From: GCA-003244245 sp036266995
Lineage (GTDB): Bacteria; Actinomycetota; Actinomycetes; Mycobacteriales; Pseudonocardiaceae
Length of the DNA: 64,000 nucleotides
NCBI GenBank assembly: GCA_036266995.1
Contig: DATAWX010000165.1
Location: 13,953 to 77,952 of the forward strand
Reading direction: 5' to 3'
Below, piece after piece: positions 35,432-45,221 of the stretch. A program made the position numbers and the translations under genes. Under the pieces are notes generated by a model. That model worked only from the letters and a program-made list of their open reading frames with translations, had not been told where the DNA came from and ran no database searches. The stretch's first letter is position 1. The number at the start of each line of letters is the position of its first letter.

Positions 35432-36658
35432 GTGACATTGCTGGGTTCCGGTCTGCTCCCTTCGGTCGGAGCGCCGCTGGACATGGCCGCCGGTCGAGGC
35501 CCGTCGTGGCTGGATAGGTGGCTGTCGAGCCGTGGCGCCGACCTGGTCGCCTGGCGCAGACATGTCCACGCCAATCCGGAACTCGCTTACCAGGAACAGG
35601 GCACCACCGCGCTGATCTCCGAGTACCTCAGCGGCGCCGGTCTGGCGCCCACGCTGCTGCCCGGTGGCACCGGTCTGATCTGTGACGTCGGCGCCGGTTC
35701 GCGCTGTGTCGCGCTGCGCGCCGACATCGACGCGCTGCCCATCTCCGAGGCCACCGGGTTGCCGTTCGCTTCCACTGTGGACGGCAGGATGCACGCCTGC
35801 GGGCACGACGCGCACACCGCGATCCTGATCGGCGCAGCGCTCGCGCTGGCGTCGGCTCCGGCGCTGCCCGGCCGGATCCGGGTGATCTTCCAGCCGGCTG
35901 AGGAAGTGATGCCCGGCGGTGCACTCAACGTGCTCGCCGCCGACGGTCTGTCCAGTGTGGACCGGATCTTCGCCCTGCACTGCGATCCCCGGTTGGAAGT
36001 CGGCCGGGTGGGCACCCGGGTGGGGCCGATCACCTCGGCGTCGGACCTGCTCGAGCTACGGCTGTCGTCGCCCGGGGGGCATACGGCGCGCCCGCACCTC
36101 ACCGCCGATCTGGTGCACGCCCTCGGAACCGTGGTCACTGGCTTACCTTCGCTGCTGTCCCGGCGGGTCGACCCGCGTTCGGGCACCGTGCTCGTCTGGG
36201 GGGCGGTGCAGGCCGGCGAGGCCGCGAACATCGTGCCGCAGGAGGGGCTGCTTCGTGGCGTCCTGCGCACCGGGGACCGCAGGATCTGGGCTGATCTGGA
36301 GCCACTGGTCCGCGAGCTGGCCACCGCTCTGCTGGCGCCTACCGGGGTGGGTTTCGACCTGCGTCACGTCCGCGGCGTGCCGCCGGTGGTCAACGAGGCG
36401 GTCAGCACCGAGTTGCTGCGCGCCGGTGTCGCCGCGGCACTGGGTGGGGCTGCTGTGGCTGCCACCGAGCAGTCCTCCGGTGGCGAGGACTTCGCCTGGT
36501 ACCTCGAGCATGTGCCTGGATCGATGGGCCGCCTTGGCGTCTGGGCGGGTGACGGTGCGCAGCGCGATCTGCACCAGTCCACCTTCGACCTTGACGAACG
36601 CGCGCTGCCGCTCGGTGTGCGGGTCATGGTGCACACCGCGCTGGCCGCCCTCAGCTGA
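35432..36658 (+). CDS. M20-family amidohydrolase
   Basis: A 408-residue metallo-amidohydrolase of the M20D type, related to hippurate and N-acyl-amino-acid hydrolases. Metal-binding motifs are ADIDALPISE and MHACGHDAHTAILIG (Cys and His ligands). The catalytic/metal Glu is in FQPAEEVMPGG. A late EQSSGGEDFAWYL supplies the last ligand region. The dimerisation domain lies around residues 190-300. GTG 35432 was chosen because GGGAGG precedes it, and longer frames have no ribosome binding site. The substrate is unknown. Confidence 0.87.
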   Translation: MTLLGSGLLPSVGAPLDMAAGRGPSWLDRWLSSRGADLVAWRRHVHANPELAYQEQGTTALISEYLSGAGLAPTLLPGGTGLICDVGAGSRCVALRADIDALPISEATGLPFASTVDGRMHACGHDAHTAILIGAALALASAPALPGRIRVIFQPAEEVMPGGALNVLAADGLSSVDRIFALHCDPRLEVGRVGTRVGPITSASDLLELRLSSPGGHTARPHLTADLVHALGTVVTGLPSLLSRRVDPRSGTVLVWGAVQAGEAANIVPQEGLLRGVLRTGDRRIWADLEPLVRELATALLAPTGVGFDLRHVRGVPPVVNEAVSTELLRAGVAAALGGAAVAATEQSSGGEDFAWYLEHVPGSMGRLGVWAGDGAQRDLHQSTFDLDERALPLGVRVMVHTALAALS

Positions 36659-37212
36659 CCGCCAGCTACTGAGTAAATGAGCGCGGAGTGACTCTAGGTG
36701 GTCACGCGTGCGGAAGGCGCTTCGCCCGAGAGTGGACAGTGAGTTATCCGACATTATTCTCTGTAGCCGGGTTGCGCGAACGCTAGGTACTCATCGTCGG
36801 TGTTCCCTGGTAGTAAACCTACGAGCTCCTGCGGGTGCGGCCGCACACCGGGTGCAACCGGCTCGCCACCCAGCGGATACCGGACCGCACCACAGCGACG
36901 TCCAGACCCGTGCGCTCACCAACGGCATGGCGGCTCACCAGCGACGGTGCGGGTCGGAGGGCGGCTGGCAAGGCCACACGGCGTCGAGTACTTCGGTACG
37001 AAGTCGCCGAGATCTCGGTAACTCCGCACCGCCGGCTAGGTAGCCGAAAAACGGCCTCAAAGCATAGGTGGCGGTATGCGAAATTAGGTGGCGAATGGAT
37101 GTTGTCAGGTGGCCTCCCGCTCGTCAGAGTATGTATTAGCCAAATCGGCGGATGAAGTCGAAGAGGCACTTCTGTTCCCGGCCCACTGTGGGCAATTCCA
37201 AGGAGGATATGC
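36659..37212. other. 554-bp intergenic region, no gene seen
   Basis: No frame looks coding. The stretch is slightly richer in A+T than its neighbours. It holds a 15-bp inverted repeat ACTTCG-GTA-CGAAGT (36990-37004). The last 15 bp hold the strong AAGGAGGA ribosome binding site of the next gene. A long 5' leader or an undetected RNA is possible. Confidence 0.5.
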
Positions 37213-37482
37213 ATGTCTGACGCATTGAGCTTTGCCGACATTGATGGCCAGCACGTGGAGCTGCTCCCGGCTCGTACCGTCATGTCCATGTTCCGCGCTT
37301 GCGGCTGCGGTGGCGGCGGCGAGGAAGGCGGCAATGGCGGTACCGGTGGTAACGGTGGCTCCGCGCAGGGCGGCCTCGGCATCAACGTTCTGAGTGGCCT
37401 CGGCGTCCTGGGTACTGGCACCGCCAGTGCTGGTGACGCGACCGGCGGCGGCGGCGGCAACGCTAACGGCGGCGGCGCCTGA
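37213..37482 (+). CDS. Glycine-rich small protein with leader-like N-terminus
   Basis: An 89-residue protein in two halves. Residues 1-27 are ordinary sequence (LSFADIDGQHVELLPARTVM), with no classic signal peptide. Residues 31-89 are about half glycine with Asn, Ser, Thr and Ala, containing a CGC pair at residues 31-33 and a hydrophobic island GINVLSGLGVLGTGT. AAGGAGGATATGC gives an excellent ribosome binding site and a perfect terminator follows at 37648, so the gene is expressed as a single unit. It is not a PE_PGRS protein. The leader/core layout suggests a peptide precursor or secreted structural peptide, but no modification or export gene is adjacent. The function is unknown. Confidence 0.75.
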   Translation: MSDALSFADIDGQHVELLPARTVMSMFRACGCGGGGEEGGNGGTGGNGGSAQGGLGINVLSGLGVLGTGTASAGDATGGGGGNANGGGA

Positions 37483-37647
37483 GTCACGGCAGCTGAATAA
37501 GCCGGATATCACTTGCGGTGCTGTTTGCTAGGGAACGGCACTGTCAATAGCCGGTGGCAACGCTGAAGGTGGTACTGGGGCAGCCGACTACCCTCCAGTC
37601 GTGCAGTACCACCGCGCGATGACCGATCGCGTGCAATGCCGCCGGCA

Positions 37648-37688
37648 CTGAAAGGGTGGCCGCAATGCGGCCACCCTTTCAGATTTTT
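37648..37688 (+). terminator. Rho-independent terminator
   Basis: A perfect 16-bp stem (left arm CTGAAAGGGTGGCCGC) closes on a 3-nt loop at 37648-37682 and is followed by TTTTT at 37684-37688. It terminates plus-strand transcription from the glycine-rich protein gene, before the convergent GGCT-like gene. Confidence 0.9.
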
Positions 37689-37707
37689 CCCGGTAGGCAG
37701 AGAGAAG

Positions 37708-38160
37708 TCAGGGGCCGATGCCCGCGCAGGGGCGGCTGCGCAATTCGGCGACGTAGTCCTCCGGGGCACCAGCCGTCTCAGCGGCGTCGGCGATGACGCC
37801 GAGGTAGCGCGCCGACGGCAGTCCGCCTTCGTAGGCGTCCAGAACGTAGAGCCAGGCGAGCGTCGAGCCGTCGAGTGTGTGCACCCGCAGTTTCAACTTC
37901 TTGTGCAGCCCGAAATCCTCGCCTTCCCATCGGTCGAGCAGTATCTCGTCTTCCGGGGTCACGTCGTAGATGACGACGAACACCTGAGACTCGGGGTCTT
38001 CGACGACCGTGGCCAGGGCCCCTTCCCAGCCGAGGTCCTCGCCGCCGAAAGTCAGCCGCCACCCGATCAGCCAACCCGTCATCGCCGTCGGCGAGTGCGG
38101 CGCGCGCTGCATCATCTGGGCGGGATCCATGTTGGACCCATAGGCGGCGTAGAGCGGCAC
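37708..38160 (-). CDS. Gamma-glutamylcyclotransferase-like protein
   Basis: A 150-residue AIG2/GGCT-like protein. The hallmark YAAYGSNMDPAQM lies at residues 4-16, and the catalytic Glu is expected in the central DRWEGEDFGLHKK segment. The GTG at 38160 gives this N-terminus; longer frames add unrelated sequence. Relatives form 5-oxoproline from gamma-glutamyl compounds, but many bacterial members are uncharacterised. Confidence 0.82.
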   Translation of the reverse strand: MPLYAAYGSNMDPAQMMQRAPHSPTAMTGWLIGWRLTFGGEDLGWEGALATVVEDPESQVFVVIYDVTPEDEILLDRWEGEDFGLHKKLKLRVHTLDGSTLAWLYVLDAYEGGLPSARYLGVIADAAETAGAPEDYVAELRSRPCAGIGP

Positions 38161-38322
38161 GCGCGATAGCGTAGCCGCCACGCGATGGGTCCCAGCGTGC
38201 CCGCCACCGCCATCGTTTACGCCCTGTTCACGGGTATGTGCACTGAGCGTGTTGAGAATGAGGCAACCGCTGGCGTGCCCACACGTCTTACGAGGTATCA
38301 GGCCGACAGGAGGAGGTTGCGG

Positions 38323-38568
38323 ATGCGGATTGTTGCTTGTGGGCTGATCGCTGGCGCGGCCCTGTTGGGTGGTGCCCCGATGGCCATGGCCGATGCGCCC
38401 GGCGGCAGAACCAGTGCGGACAGTCAGGCAGCGCCGCAGGCCGAGGTGAGCATGCTGGCGGTGTCTCTCACCGTGGGTGGTGCGGTGGCGATGGCAGGGT
38501 CCGGTGTGGCGCTGGTGCTGACCCGGCGTCGCACAGTCAGCCGTCCACCCAGTCAAACGTCCGGGTGA
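38323..38568 (+). CDS. Small exported membrane-anchored protein
   Basis: An 81-residue protein. A signal sequence (MRIVACGLIAGAALLGGAPMAMA) is followed by a short Ala/Ser-rich stretch and a C-terminal membrane helix (VSLTVGGAVAMAGSGVALVL) with an RRR stop-transfer tail. AGGAGG precedes the ATG by 7 bp. The 3' end overlaps the convergent glpK gene by 32 bp. The function is unknown. Confidence 0.7.
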   Translation: MRIVACGLIAGAALLGGAPMAMADAPGGRTSADSQAAPQAEVSMLAVSLTVGGAVAMAGSGVALVLTRRRTVSRPPSQTSG

Positions 38569-40057
38569 CCGCTCTTCGCCACTGGCGATAGAGCTCCTCG
38601 CGTCGCTGCGGGTCCATCGTCGGATCCCACCGCCGGTCGGCCACCCAGTTGGCCCGGATCTCCGCCTCGCCCGACCAGAAGCCGACCGCGAGACCAGCGG
38701 CGTAGGCGGCGCCCAGCGCGGTGGTCTCGCTGATCACGGGCCGGATCACCGGGACGCCCAGAATGTCCGCCTGGAACTGCATGAGCAGCTCGTTGCCTAC
38801 CATCCCGCCATCCACTTTCAGCGAGGTCAACGTGGCGCCACCGCTGGCTGAGCCGGCAATCCAGCCGCAGTCGGCGTTCATCGCGTCGAGGATCTCCCGG
38901 GATTGGAACGCGGTGGCTTCCAGCACCGCCCTCGCCAGGTGGCCCCGGTTGACGTAGCGGGTCAGCCCGACGATGGCGCCACGCGCGTCGGCGCGCCAGT
39001 GTGGGGCGAACAACCCGGAAAACGCCGGAACGAAGTAGGCGCCACCGTTGTCGGCGACGGTAGCCGCCAGCTGTTCGATCTCCGCCGCCGACGAGATCAT
39101 GCCCAGGTTGTCCCGCAGCCACTGCACCAGTGACCCGGTGACCGCGATCGAGCCCTCCAACGCGTACACCGGGTTCTGCGACCCGATCTTGTAGCACACC
39201 GTGGTGAGCAGCCCGTTGCCGCTGCGCACCTTGTCGGTGCCGGTGTTGAGCAGCATGAAGTTACCGGTGCCGTAGGTGTTCTTGGCGTCCCCGGCGGATA
39301 GGCAGGCCTGCCCGAACATCGCCGCCTGCTGGTCACCGAGGATGCCGGCGATGGGCACCCCGGCCAGCACCGCGGGCTTGCGGACCGTCCCATACATCTC
39401 TGACGACGAGCGGATCTGCGGCAGCATCGACAGTGCAACGCCCATCTCGTCGGCGATGCCCTCGTCCCAGCCCAAGGTGTCCAGATCCATCAGCAGGGTC
39501 CGCGACGCGTTGGTGGCGTCGGTGAGGTGCAGCCCGCCAGTCATGTTCCAGAGCAACCAGGTGTCGATGGTGCCGAAGCACAGTTCGCCGTTGCGCGCCC
39601 GCTGCTGGGCGCCGTCCACCTGGTCGAGGATCCAGCGGATCTTGGGGCCGGAGAAGTAGGTGGACAACGGCAGGCCAGTGCGATGCTGGTACCGGCTCGC
39701 GCCGGTGGACCCACCGAGGTCGGCGCACAACCGGGCGGTGCGAGTGTCCTGCCACACGATCGCGTTGTAGACAGGTTCGCCGCTGAGCCGGTCCCAGACC
39801 ACCGCCGTCTCCCGCTGGTTGGCGATGCCCACCGCAGCGATGTCCCCGGCGGTCAGGTTGGCTTTGGCCAGTGCCCCGGCCGCAACATCGCGGGTATTCG
39901 CCCAGATCTCCAGCGGATCATGTTCCACCCAGCCGGCCTGTGGATAGTGCTGCCGGTGTTCCCGCTGGTCGGCGCTGACGATCCGACCGTCGTGATCGAA
40001 GATCATGCAGCGGGTGGACGTGGTGCCCTGGTCGATCGCCGCGACGTACTGGTTCAT
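38537..40057 (-). CDS. glpK: Glycerol kinase
   Basis: A 506-residue FGGY-family kinase making glycerol 3-phosphate. Motifs are AAIDQGTTSTRCMIFDHDGR at the N-terminus, GIANQRETAVVWDRLSGEPVYNAIVWQDTRT, LSGDAKNTYGTGNFML-like phosphate loop, and VDGGMVGNELLMQFQADIL near the C-terminus. The length is normal. It works with GlpD at 43470, but the two are on opposite strands and separated by a broken MMPL gene and an MFS gene. No glpF is present. Confidence 0.95.
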   Translation of the reverse strand: MNQYVAAIDQGTTSTRCMIFDHDGRIVSADQREHRQHYPQAGWVEHDPLEIWANTRDVAAGALAKANLTAGDIAAVGIANQRETAVVWDRLSGEPVYNAIVWQDTRTARLCADLGGSTGASRYQHRTGLPLSTYFSGPKIRWILDQVDGAQQRARNGELCFGTIDTWLLWNMTGGLHLTDATNASRTLLMDLDTLGWDEGIADEMGVALSMLPQIRSSSEMYGTVRKPAVLAGVPIAGILGDQQAAMFGQACLSAGDAKNTYGTGNFMLLNTGTDKVRSGNGLLTTVCYKIGSQNPVYALEGSIAVTGSLVQWLRDNLGMISSAAEIEQLAATVADNGGAYFVPAFSGLFAPHWRADARGAIVGLTRYVNRGHLARAVLEATAFQSREILDAMNADCGWIAGSASGGATLTSLKVDGGMVGNELLMQFQADILGVPVIRPVISETTALGAAYAAGLAVGFWSGEAEIRANWVADRRWDPTMDPQRREELYRQWRRAVTRTFDWVDG

Positions 40058-40219
40058 CGACCCTGGACGCTAGCGGGTTGCCGCTGGCATCCAACGGATG
40101 GGGAGCGGCCATCCTCTGTTCTCCTCCGCAGCACCCGCCTGCTACCTCGGTCAATTCTGATTCGGGTGACCGCCGTCCGATCCGTCACGTTATGGGCCCG
40201 GGCCGGGCTGGAGGGACGG

Positions 40220-42056
40220 ATGGAACGCTTCGCCGAGGTGGTGCTGCGGCACCGCGGTGCGGTGGTCCTGCTCTGGCTCGTGCTGCTGGTGGCCGGGGTA
40301 GCTGCCGCGGGCGGGCTCAGCGACCGGCTCAGCTTCGACTTCTCGTTACCCGGTCAGCCCGGCTACGAGGCTGAGCAGCGGCTGGTCGCCAGCTACGGCG
40401 TCAGCTCGGCCGACACCCTCGTCCCGGTGATCACTGTGCCCGACGGCCAGACCGTGCAGAGTCGTCGCGCCGACGTAACCGCGGTGTTCGACACCGTCCG
40501 CGGGAAGCTGCCTGCGCTGCGAGTCGTGGACCTGGCCAGCACCGGCAACGACACCTTCGTCTTCGACGGCGGCCGCAGGACGTTCGGATTGGTCCAAGGC
40601 GCGGCGCCCACCGGCTTCGGGCCGGGCACCGAGGTGGCCCTGGCTCCCGTGCTGAAGCAGGCTGCGGCTGAGCGAGGCCTGCAGTCCGGGCTGACGTCTT
40701 ATGCCATGCTTTCCGCCGGCGGCGGCAGCTCGGGACCCAGCGTGCTGGTGGAGACCCTGCTCGGCGCGGTGGGTGCGCTGGTCGTGCTCACCTTCGTCTT
40801 CGCGTCATTCTTGGCGCTGGTGCCGCTGGTCATCGCGGCGGTCTCGATCCTCACCACGTTTCTGCTCGTGCTGGGACTGACCGAGCTGACCGCGGTGAGC
40901 TTCGTCGTGCAGTTCCTCATCTCGCTCGTCGGGCTCGGCGTGGCCATCGACTACTCCTTGCTGCTGGTCTCGCGCTGGCGCGAGGAACGAGCTCACGGCC
41001 ACGACAATCGGTGCTCACCCTGCTACCGGCTCTGCTGTGCAGCGTCGGCCCGCGCCTGGACCGGCCGCGGATCCGGCAGGAGGGGATCGCCTCGCGCGGC
41101 TGGTCGGCGTGGTCGCGCGCCATCGTGCACCGGCGGTGGCTCGCGGCCGGTGCCGCGCTGGTGGACGTGCTGCCCCGCACCGAGACCGTGGACAGCGACG
41201 GCACCGCAGTGGTCGAGGCCGTGCACGCCGCGGTGCGCACGGCCTCCGGCGCTGACGTCGGCGTCACCGGTTCGGGCGCCGCCGTGATGGACTACTCCAG
41301 CGCCGTCTACGACAACTTCCCCTATGTGCTGCTCATCATCGCCGCCATCACGATCGTGGCGCTGGCACGCACGTTCCGCTCGGTGCTGTTGCCGGTGAAG
41401 GCCGTGGCGCTGAATCTGGTGTCGTTGGCCGCGGTGTTCGGCTCGGTGGTGTTCTTCTGGCAGCAGGGCCACGGGTCGCACGCGGTGTTCGGCGTCGCGC
41501 CCACCGGCGCCATCTCGTTCTGGCTGCCAGTGATCATTTTCGCGTTCCTGTTCGGGCTGTCCATGGACTACGAGGTGTTCATCCTGGCGAGGATGCGCGA
41601 GGAGTACGACGCCACGGGATCGACCTCGGCCGCGGTGATCAGCGGCCTGGCCGCACCGGGCGCCTGGTTACCTCGGCCGCGCTCATCCTGTTCTTCTCCT
41701 TCGCCGCGCTGGCCTCGGCCCCCGGCACCGACATCAAGGTGCTCGGCACCGCTCTCGGGGCAGGCATCCTGATCGACGCGCTGGTGGGGACGCCGGTGAC
41801 GTTGATCGATACCGTGGGCCGGCAGGTTGCCGTGGTCCGCACCGGCCCGGACGGCTCCTACCGGATGGCGGTGCCCACTGGCGTATACCTGCTGGTCGCC
41901 TCCGCTATCGGGCACCACCCGGGCGCATTCGTCGTCACGGTGGCCGACCGCCCCGTAGGGCACGAGTTCGTGCTCCCGGACCTCGATTCCGCCAACACCC
42001 GGCTGTCGCGACCTGCGGGGCGGTCAGTGTCCGCACCCGCCCGCTCGGGACCTTGA
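40220..42056 (+). pseudogene. MMPL transporter gene, broken by deletions and frameshifts, with a foreign C-terminus
   Basis: An RND/MMPL exporter start is clear (MERFAEVVLRHRGAVVLLWL; LISLVGLGVAIDYSLLLVSR). The frame is lost near 41010, where about 70 codons are missing, and VLTLLPALLCSVGPRLD continues in another frame. A second deletion near 41157 removes most of the next periplasmic domain (AAGAAL joins directly to VDVLPRTETV). A third frame begins near 41655 (GRLVTSAALILFFSFAALAS). After ALV at about 41790 the sequence switches to GTPVTLIDTVGRQVAVVRTG, a carboxypeptidase-regulatory-like domain known as a tail of some MFS exporters. It is non-functional as an exporter. Confidence 0.85.
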
Positions 42057-42113
42057 CTCCGCTGCGATGAGACCCACTTTTCGGGTCGCCGCGATCCGGG
42101 AAGTTCCTATCCC

Positions 42114-43319
42114 ATGGGCAACCAACTGCTTGGGCGGCGATCTGTGGTCGGCTGGCCCGCCGTCGCTCTCATCGGGGCGGCTTTCGCGATCACCATGCTG
42201 GGCACCACGCTTCCCACGCCGCTGTATCCGCTTTACGAGAAAGCGTTCGGCTTCGGCGAGCTGATCACCACGGTGGTCTTCGCCGCCTACGCGGTGGGGG
42301 TCACGGCCGCCCTGCTGGTGTTCGGGCGTTGGTCGGATCAGCTGGGCAGGCGACCGATGCTGCACGCGGGTCTGGCCCTGTCCGGTCTTTCCGCCATCGT
42401 GTTTCTGCTGGCAGGAGACCTGGGTTGGCTCGTCGTCGGCCGGGTGCTGTCCGGTCTGTCGGCCGGCATCTTCACCGGGACGGCGACCGCGACGATCGTC
42501 GACCTTGCTCCGGATCACGGCAAGGCACGGGCGAGTCTGATCGCGGCGGCGGTGAACATGGGTGGCCTCGGCGCGGGGCCGCTGCTGTCCGGGATCCTCG
42601 CGCAGTACGCCCCGCTGCCGCTGACCCTGTGCTTCGCCGTCGATCTGGTGCTCGTCATGGTCGCCGTGGCCGGCATTCACGCCGTCGGCGAGCCGGTGCG
42701 CCGCGCCGACACGCCCCGCCTGCGACCACAGAAGATCGATGTGCCGGTCGAGATTCGCGGCGTGTTCACCAGGGCGGTGATCGCCGGCTTCGCCGGATTC
42801 GCGGTGCTCGGCTTGTTCACCGCGGTGTCTCCGGCGTTCCTGGCGACGGTGCTGCACGACACCAATCACGCACTCACCGGTGCGGTGGTGATCTCCGTGT
42901 TCCTCGCCTCCACGATCGGTCAGGCGCTGTCGTCAACCATCGGCGAGCAGCGCGCCCTCATCGTGGGGTGCGTCGGCCTCATCGCGGGGATGATTCTGGT
43001 GGGGGCAAGCCTGCCCATCCGTTCGCTGGCGGTGTTCATCGTAGGAGGTGTGATCGCCGGACTCGGCCAAGGCCTGAGCTTCCGGGCTGGGCTTGGCGCA
43101 GTGACCGGCGCCGCGCCGCCGGACAAGCGCGGTGAGATCACCTCAAGCTACTTCGTGATGCTCTATGTCGGTATCTCGATCCCGGTGATCGGCGTGGGCG
43201 CCGCGGCGAGCGCCTTCGGCCTCATCGTCGCCGGCGTGGTGTTCGCCGCACTCGTCGCGATCCTCGCCGCCGTCGCGCTCGCACTACTTGGTGCGCAACA
43301 GGTCGCCGTAGCCAGGTGA
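42114..43319 (+). CDS. MFS transporter
   Basis: A 401-residue major facilitator with about 12 membrane segments. The MFS signature in the first loop reads FGRWSDQLGRRPML (about residues 66-79). The start was placed at ATG 42114; no strong ribosome binding site is visible. The substrate is unknown. The last codon (TGA, 43317-43319) is the first part of a 63-bp palindromic repeat. Confidence 0.85.
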   Translation: MGNQLLGRRSVVGWPAVALIGAAFAITMLGTTLPTPLYPLYEKAFGFGELITTVVFAAYAVGVTAALLVFGRWSDQLGRRPMLHAGLALSGLSAIVFLLAGDLGWLVVGRVLSGLSAGIFTGTATATIVDLAPDHGKARASLIAAAVNMGGLGAGPLLSGILAQYAPLPLTLCFAVDLVLVMVAVAGIHAVGEPVRRADTPRLRPQKIDVPVEIRGVFTRAVIAGFAGFAVLGLFTAVSPAFLATVLHDTNHALTGAVVISVFLASTIGQALSSTIGEQRALIVGCVGLIAGMILVGASLPIRSLAVFIVGGVIAGLGQGLSFRAGLGAVTGAAPPDKRGEITSSYFVMLYVGISIPVIGVGAAASAFGLIVAGVVFAALVAILAAVALALLGAQQVAVAR

Positions 43320-43379
43320 TCACCGTTGATGTGCCGGGGGCGACATCGCGTGTCGTCCTAGGCACCCAAACGGTGATCA
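43317..43379. repeat. 63-bp palindromic repeat, copy B
   Basis: Same 63-bp length, ends (TGATCAC...GTGATCA) and inner CGACA...TGTCG hairpin as the copies at 9637 and 53040. Its first three bases are the stop codon of the MFS gene. Confidence 0.8.
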
Positions 43380-43469
43380 ACCATCCGAAACGCTGGAGAC
43401 CACGAGGAGGCCACCACGCGGTAGCGTGCAGCAGGCGAAGCGGTAAGACGCAGGGGATGGGACGGACCG

Positions 43470-45221
43470 GTGCAGCAAGCCCAGCGCGAGCAGCAGGCCA
43501 TCGGTGGAGCGATCCCTGGACAGCTTGGGCCGGCGCAGCGCGTGGCGGACTGGCAGCGGTTGGCCGGCGAGCAGTTCGACATCGTGGTCATCGGTGGCGG
43601 TGTGGTCGGTTCCGGTGCGGCGTTGGACGCCGCCACCCGGGGCCTGAAGGTGGCCCTGGTGGAAGCGCGAGACCTGGCCTCGGGGACATCGAGCCGGTCG
43701 TCGAAGCTGTTCCACGGCGGCCTGCGGTACCTGGAGCAACTGGAGTTCGGGTTGGTCCGCGAGGCGCTGCGGGAGCGGGAGTTGATGCTCACCCGGCTGG
43801 CGCCGCACCTGGTCAAACCGGTGAGTTTCCTGTACCCGCTGGCCCACCGGCTCTGGGAACGACCCTACGTCGCCGCCGGGTTGGCGCTCTACCAGACGCT
43901 GGGTGGAGCCCGATCGGTGCCGGGTCAACGCCACCTCACCCGGGCGGGAGCATTGCGGCTGGCCCCGGCCCTGAAACGCGACACCCTCGTCGGCGGGGTG
44001 CACTACTACGACGCGATCACCGATGATGCCCGGCACACCATGACGGTGGCTCGCACTGCCGCTCAGTACGGCGCGGTGGTGCGCAGCTCCACCCAGGTCA
44101 TCGGCTTCCTGCGGGAGGCGGATCGGATCTGCGGAGTTCGCGTGCGCGACTGCGAGACCGGCGACGAGACCGACGTCGACGCGCACGCGGTACTCAACTG
44201 CACCGGGGTGTGGACCGACGAGATTCAGCGGTTGTCCGGCGGTCGGGGCCGGTTCCGGATACGCCCCTCCAAAGGGGTGCACATCGTGGTGCCGAGGGAC
44301 CGCATCGTGGCGGAGAGCGGGCTGATCCTGCGCACCGCGACGTCGGTGCTGTTCGTCATCCCGTGGCGCAGCCATTGGATCGTCGGCACCACGGACACCA
44401 GTTGGAGCCTCGACCTGGCGCACCCCGCGGCCACGCGTGCGGACATCGACTACCTGCTGGACACGGTCAACTCGGTGCTCGCCACGCCGCTGACCGATGG
44501 TGACATCGAGGGCGTCTACGCCGGCTTGCGGCCGCTGCTGGTGGGGGAGAGCGAGGAGACCTCGCGGCTGTCCCGGGAACACGCGGTCGCCCGGGTGGCG
44601 CCCGGGCTGGTCGCCATCGCGGGCGGCAAATACACCACCTACCGGGTGATGGCTGCCGACGCGGTGGACAAGGCAGTGCCCGATCTACCGGGTCGGGTTG
44701 CTCCCTCGATCACCGACAAGGTGCCGCTGCTGGGCGCGGATGGATACCACGCATTGGTCAACCAGGCCGATACGCTAGCCGCCCGGCACGGCCTGCACCC
44801 CTACCGGCTGCGGCACCTGCTGAACCGTTACGGCTCGTCGGTGCACCAGGTGCTGGCTCCTGCCGTGGACCGCCGAGACCTGCTCGCGCCACTGCGCGAG
44901 GCGCCGGACTACCTCAGGGTTGAGGTGGTCTACGCCGCCAGCCATGAGGGGGCCCTGCACCTGGAGGATGTGCTTACCCGGCGTACCCGGATCTCGATCG
45001 AGTATCCGCACCGCGGTGAATCGTGCGCCGCTGAGGTCGCCGACCTGATGGGCGAGGTGCTGGGCTGGACGATGGCAGCGCGGCACCGGGAGGTGGAGAT
45101 CTACCTCGCTCGGGTGGCCGCCGAGCGCAGCTCGCAGCGCGAGCCCGACGACTCCACCGCCGACGCCTGCCGCGCCGCCGCCCCCGACCCCCGGTCCCTG
45201 CTTCTCGCGCCGGTCAGCTGA
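43470..45221 (+). CDS. glpD: Glycerol-3-phosphate dehydrogenase (FAD)
   Basis: A 583-residue membrane-associated flavoenzyme oxidising glycerol 3-phosphate to dihydroxyacetone phosphate. The FAD motif is IVVIGGGVVGSGAALDAATR (about residues 33-52), then SGTSSRSSKLFHGGLRYLEQ. The substrate region RPSKGVHIVVPR and GGKYTTYRVMA are typical. The GTG start at 43470 is preceded by GGATGGGACGG. The C-terminal GlpD domain is complete. The last 8 bp overlap the convergent accA3 gene. Confidence 0.93.
   Translation: MQQAQREQQAIGGAIPGQLGPAQRVADWQRLAGEQFDIVVIGGGVVGSGAALDAATRGLKVALVEARDLASGTSSRSSKLFHGGLRYLEQLEFGLVREALRERELMLTRLAPHLVKPVSFLYPLAHRLWERPYVAAGLALYQTLGGARSVPGQRHLTRAGALRLAPALKRDTLVGGVHYYDAITDDARHTMTVARTAAQYGAVVRSSTQVIGFLREADRICGVRVRDCETGDETDVDAHAVLNCTGVWTDEIQRLSGGRGRFRIRPSKGVHIVVPRDRIVAESGLILRTATSVLFVIPWRSHWIVGTTDTSWSLDLAHPAATRADIDYLLDTVNSVLATPLTDGDIEGVYAGLRPLLVGESEETSRLSREHAVARVAPGLVAIAGGKYTTYRVMAADAVDKAVPDLPGRVAPSITDKVPLLGADGYHALVNQADTLAARHGLHPYRLRHLLNRYGSSVHQVLAPAVDRRDLLAPLREAPDYLRVEVVYAASHEGALHLEDVLTRRTRISIEYPHRGESCAAEVADLMGEVLGWTMAARHREVEIYLARVAAERSSQREPDDSTADACRAAAPDPRSLLLAPVS

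Noticed and set aside
37213..37482. Glycine-rich protein as a PE_PGRS protein
   Set aside because: There is no PE domain and no repeated GGAGG unit of that type; the N-terminal segment is different and the protein is only 89 residues.
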